A stretch of DNA of 64,000 nt from contig NZ_CP030064.1 in assembly GCF_003990725.2 (NCBI RefSeq), forward strand, positions 682,001 through 746,000, in the 5' to 3' direction. Of this stretch, positions 60,965 to 64,000 are shown in pieces. Source of the DNA: Halorubrum sp. PV6. Lineage in GTDB: Archaea; Halobacteriota; Halobacteria; Halobacteriales; Haloferacaceae. The notes under the pieces are model-generated. The model was not told where the DNA came from, did no database searches, and was given only the letters and a program-made list of their open reading frames with translations. Position 1 is the stretch's first letter. Each line of letters starts with the position of its first letter. A program made the position numbers and the translations under genes.

Positions 60965-63900
60965 TCAGTCGTCGCTCGACGCCTGCCCGGTCGCGTCGGC
61001 GGCGGAGCCGGGGACGGCGGCGGCGGGCTCCGGCGGCTCCTCGCGCACGTCGGCGCCCGTGCCCTCCGCGATGACCTCGGCGTACGCGTCGGGGAAGACG
61101 CGGACGAAGTCGTCTAGGGCGGCCGTCCAGTCGTCGAGGAGTTCGCTCGCGCGTTCGCTGTCGGTGTACGCCCGGTGGTTCTCCACGAGCCGGCGGAGCA
61201 TGCGCTCGTCGGACTCCGCTAAGCTCTCCGATACCGATACCATCCCGCGGTTCACGCGGTCGGCGAAGCGGTCGTCTGGGTCGTACACGTAGGCGACGCC
61301 CCCGGACATCCCGGCCGCGAAGTTGCGGCCCGTGTCGCCGAGGACGGCGACGACGCCGCCGGTCATGTACTCACAGCCGTGGTCGCCGACGCCCTCGACG
61401 ACGGCCTTCACGCCGGAGTTGCGGACGCCGAAGCGCTCGCCGGCGACGCCGTTGACGTACACCTCGCCCTCGGTGGCGCCGTACAGCCCGACGTTGCCGG
61501 CGACGACGTTCTCGGCGGGGTCGTAGCCGGCCTCTTCGGGCGTGTTGATAATGATTCGACCGCCGGAGAGTCCCTTGCCGACGTAGTCGTTGGCGGCGCC
61601 GGACAGCTCCATCGTGACCCCGGACGCGAGGAACGCGCCGAAACTCTGGCCCGCGTAGCCGTCGAACCGGCAGGTGACGGTGTCGTCCGGGAGGCCGTCG
61701 CCGCCGTGCTCGCTGACGATGCGGTTCGAGAGCGTCGCGCCGACCGCCCGGTCGACGTTCTCCACGTCGCGGGTGAGCGCGACCGGCGCGCCGTCTTCGA
61801 TTGCCGGGGACGCCTCCTCGATGAGGTCCCAGTCGAGCAGGTCGTCGATGCCGGCGTGCTCCTGCTCGCGGGTCTTGGTGCGGGCGTCGCCAGCGGGCTC
61901 GGCGATGACCGCGGACAGGTCGAGGTGTTTGGCCTTCTCGTGGTCGGTCTCGCGCTGAGAGAGCAGCTCGGGGCGACCGATGAACTCCTCGACCTCGGTG
62001 TAGCCCAGTTCGGCCATGATCTCTCTGAGCTCCTGGGCGATGAACGTCATGTAGTTGATGACGTGGTCCGGCTGACCGGGGAAGCGCTGGCGGAGGTCCT
62101 CGCGCTGGGTCGCGACCCCGACCGGGCAGGTGTTCTCGTGACACTGCCGCGCCATCACGCAGCCGGCGGTGACGAGCGAGGCGGTCCCGAACACGTACTC
62201 CTCGGCGCCGAGCGCGGCGGCGATGGCCACGTCTCGGCCGGTCTTCATCCCGCCGTCGGCCGTCACGCGGATGCGGTCGCGCAGGCCGGTTGCGCGGAGC
62301 ATCTGGTTGGCCTCGGCGAGGCCGAGCTCCCACGGGAGCCCCGCGTTCTTGATCGACGTCTTCGGGGAGGCGCCCGTCCCGCCGTCGTGCCCGGAGACGT
62401 GGACCACGTCGGCGTTGGCCTTCGCGACGCCCGCCGCGATGGTGCCGATGCCGGCCTCGGAGACCAGCTTCACGTTGACATCGGCGTCCGGGCTGGCGGC
62501 CTTCAGATCGAATATCAGCTGTTTGAGGTCCTCGATCGAGTAGATGTCGTGTTGCGGGGGCGGCGAGATGAGCCCGACGCCGGGGGTCGAACACCGGACG
62601 TGCGCGATCATCTCGTTGACCTTCTTGCCGGGGAGGTGGCCGCCCTCGCCGGGCTTCGACCCCTGTGCCATCTTGATCTGGAGCTCGTCGGCGCTCGCGA
62701 GGTACTCGGAGGTGACCCCGAACCGCCCGGAGGCGACCTGCTTCACCGAACACTCCTTCTCGGTGTCGAACCGCTCCGGCGGCTCGCCGCCCTCGCCCGT
62801 GTTCGACTTCGCGCCGATGCGGTTCATGGCGATGGCGTTGTTCTCGTGGGCCTCCGGCGAAATGCTCCCGAGGCTCATCGCCGCCGTGGAGAAGCGCTCC
62901 ACGATCGACTCGACCGGCTCGACCGCTTCTACCGGGACCGCGTCGCGGTCGGAGTCGAACTCCAGCAGCCCGCGAAGCGTCTGTAACTCCTCGGACTGGT
63001 CGTTGACGAGCTCCGCGAACTCCCGGTACTGCTCGTAGTCGCCCCCGCGGACCGCCTGCTGGAGCGTGCCGACCGTCTGGGGGTTCCAGCCGTGTTTCAC
63101 GCCCGACGAGCGGTGTTCGTACTCGCCGATGGTCTCTAAGTCGGGGTCCGCGCCGAACGCCATCGCGTGCCGGGTCCGGAGGTCGTCTTCGATCTCCGCG
63201 ATCCCGATCCCCTCGGTGCGGATCTCGGTCCCCTCGAAGTACTCGGCGACGAACTCGGAGGCGAGCCCGACCGCCTCGAAGATCTGGGCGCCCTGGTACG
63301 ACTCCATCGTCGAGATGCCCATCTTCGCCATCGTCTTGAGGAGGCCGTCTTCCAGCGCGTGGCGGTACGCGGCCAGCGCCTCCTCCTCGTCGGCACCGTC
63401 GGGGCCGGCGACCACGTCGGCGATGGAGGCGTACGCGAGGTAGGGGTCGACCGCGTCGGCGCCGTACCCGACGAGCGTCGCGACGTGGTGGACCTCGTGC
63501 GGTTCGCCGGACTCGACCACGACGCCCGCGCGATTCCGGAGGCCGTTCCGCACGAGGTGGTGGTGGACCGCGCCGGTCGCCAGCAGGCTCGGGACGGCGA
63601 GCCGGTCCGGGCCGACGTTCCGGTCGGAGAGCACCACCACGTCGGCGCCCTCGCGGATCGCGGTCGCGGACGCCTCGCGAACGCGGTTCACCGCGTCGAC
63701 GAGCGAGTCGTCTCGGTCGTAGGTCACGTCGACGGTCGACGCCGAGAACGCGGGGCCGTCGCCGGCCTCGGACGCCCCGTCGCCCGCGGGCTCGCCGTCC
63801 AACCGCTTCAGCGCGGCCGTCTCGCTGTCGGTGAGTATCGGCGTCCCGGAGACGATCTGTTCGGCGTGTGCCGGCGTCTCGTTTAAGAGGTTGCGCTGGT

Positions 63901-64000
63901 TCCCCATCCGGGTTTCGAGCGACGTCACCAGCTCCTCGCGGATGTAGTCGATCGGGGGGTTCGAGACCTGTGCGAACAGCTGTTTGAAGTACGTGAACAG
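60965..64000 (-). CDS. gltB: Glutamate synthase large subunit, partial (5' end missing)
   Basis: The visible part, 1011 residues, is the central and C-terminal part of ferredoxin-type/large-subunit glutamate synthase, which makes glutamate from 2-oxoglutarate and glutamine. The frame is open to the right edge (reading KQLFAQVSNPPIDYIREEL there), so the N-terminal glutaminase domain lies outside the window. Visible are the FMN domain (AAMSLGSISPEAHENNAIAMNRIGAKSNTGEGG), the flavin loop HDGGTGASPKTSIKNAG, the [3Fe-4S] ligands in CVMARQCHENTCPVG and the C-terminal GxGxG helix repeat (SGGRIIINTPEEAGY, GNVGLYGATEGEVYVNG). Confidence 0.93.
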   Translation of the reverse strand: MFTYFKQLFAQVSNPPIDYIREELVTSLETRMGNQRNLLNETPAHAEQIVSGTPILTDSETAALKRLDGEPAGDGASEAGDGPAFSASTVDVTYDRDDSLVDAVNRVREASATAIREGADVVVLSDRNVGPDRLAVPSLLATGAVHHHLVRNGLRNRAGVVVESGEPHEVHHVATLVGYGADAVDPYLAYASIADVVAGPDGADEEEALAAYRHALEDGLLKTMAKMGISTMESYQGAQIFEAVGLASEFVAEYFEGTEIRTEGIGIAEIEDDLRTRHAMAFGADPDLETIGEYEHRSSGVKHGWNPQTVGTLQQAVRGGDYEQYREFAELVNDQSEELQTLRGLLEFDSDRDAVPVEAVEPVESIVERFSTAAMSLGSISPEAHENNAIAMNRIGAKSNTGEGGEPPERFDTEKECSVKQVASGRFGVTSEYLASADELQIKMAQGSKPGEGGHLPGKKVNEMIAHVRCSTPGVGLISPPPQHDIYSIEDLKQLIFDLKAASPDADVNVKLVSEAGIGTIAAGVAKANADVVHVSGHDGGTGASPKTSIKNAGLPWELGLAEANQMLRATGLRDRIRVTADGGMKTGRDVAIAAALGAEEYVFGTASLVTAGCVMARQCHENTCPVGVATQREDLRQRFPGQPDHVINYMTFIAQELREIMAELGYTEVEEFIGRPELLSQRETDHEKAKHLDLSAVIAEPAGDARTKTREQEHAGIDDLLDWDLIEEASPAIEDGAPVALTRDVENVDRAVGATLSNRIVSEHGGDGLPDDTVTCRFDGYAGQSFGAFLASGVTMELSGAANDYVGKGLSGGRIIINTPEEAGYDPAENVVAGNVGLYGATEGEVYVNGVAGERFGVRNSGVKAVVEGVGDHGCEYMTGGVVAVLGDTGRNFAAGMSGGVAYVYDPDDRFADRVNRGMVSVSESLAESDERMLRRLVENHRAYTDSERASELLDDWTAALDDFVRVFPDAYAEVIAEGTGADVREEPPEPAAAVPGSAADATGQASSDD

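Noticed and set aside
1-64000. CRISPR arrays, insertion sequences, integrases or phage genes
   Set aside because: No regularly spaced repeats, transposase motifs or phage structural genes were found anywhere in the window.

Overview
The window looks like a stretch of core chromosome from an extremely halophilic archaeon (class Halobacteria; a Halorubrum-like organism is my best guess, but the genus is not proven here). The evidence is high GC, very acidic proteins throughout, TATA-like boxes about 25-35 bases before many start codons with no ribosome binding site (leaderless transcripts), and characteristic haloarchaeal genes: AglJ, an AbrB-PhoU fusion, a complex I without NADH module, KorAB, and a PIN-ATPase. 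No insertion sequence, CRISPR array, integrase or rRNA was seen. One tRNA gene is present.

Layout. 1-5.5 kb: a nitrilase-family hydrolase with a SRPBCC protein, small haloarchaeal proteins, an AbrB-PhoU regulator divergent from cheY, and the S-layer N-glycosylation enzyme AglJ. 5.6-8.7 kb: an AI-2E-family permease, then a divergent tubulin/FtsZ-superfamily protein followed by an unrecognised protein made of two copies of one ~105-residue unit. 8.8-10.7 kb: purK-purE. 10.8-21.2 kb: a 12-gene complex I operon nuoA-B-CD-H-I-J1-J2-K-L-M-N with a fused nuoCD, a split nuoJ and no nuoE/F/G. 21.3-30.6 kb: zinc-ribbon protein, srp19-gar1, a PAS/GAF histidine kinase, alaS, an alpha/beta-hydrolase-fold protein without its nucleophile, a glutamine amidotransferase and a PIN-ATPase-KH protein. 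30.8-38.8 kb: citrate synthase, an M42 peptidase, an MTH865-like protein, a J-domain protein, a lone E1-alpha subunit, an amine-oxidase-like flavoprotein, and a threonine-synthase-like protein without the PLP lysine. 38.9-47.2 kb: cytidine deaminase and nucleoside phosphorylase, NDH-2, a regulator, arginase, a PHP protein and an aminotransferase. 47.2-57 kb: a possible structured RNA, an FNR-like reductase, korAB, a geranylgeranyl-reductase-like flavoprotein, an acyl-CoA dehydrogenase, purNH and purB. 57-64 kb: a 'sensor' membrane protein, paired membrane hydrolase-like paralogues, a LOV-like PAS protein without its cysteine, tRNA-Ala(GGC), a SRPBCC protein and gltB, which runs off the right edge.

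How the genes fit together. Four loci serve purine synthesis (purK, purE, purNH, purB). Respiration is covered by complex I, an NDH-2 that could supply the NADH oxidation the complex I operon lacks, and KorAB, which reduces ferredoxin from 2-oxoacids. cdd and the nucleoside phosphorylase form a nucleoside breakdown pair. alaS and its substrate tRNA-Ala lie in the same window.

The most interesting points are enzyme-family members that have lost defining residues (hydrolase Ser to Gly, PLP Lys to Phe, LOV Cys to Pro, tubulin T4-loop Thr to Ala). Others are the tubulin-like/duplicated-domain gene pair, a palindromic element upstream of purK, and a structured, partly tRNA-like intergenic element at about 47.3 kb. 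I found no clearly new multi-gene system. The tubulin-like pair at 6.8-8.7 kb is the best candidate for follow-up.
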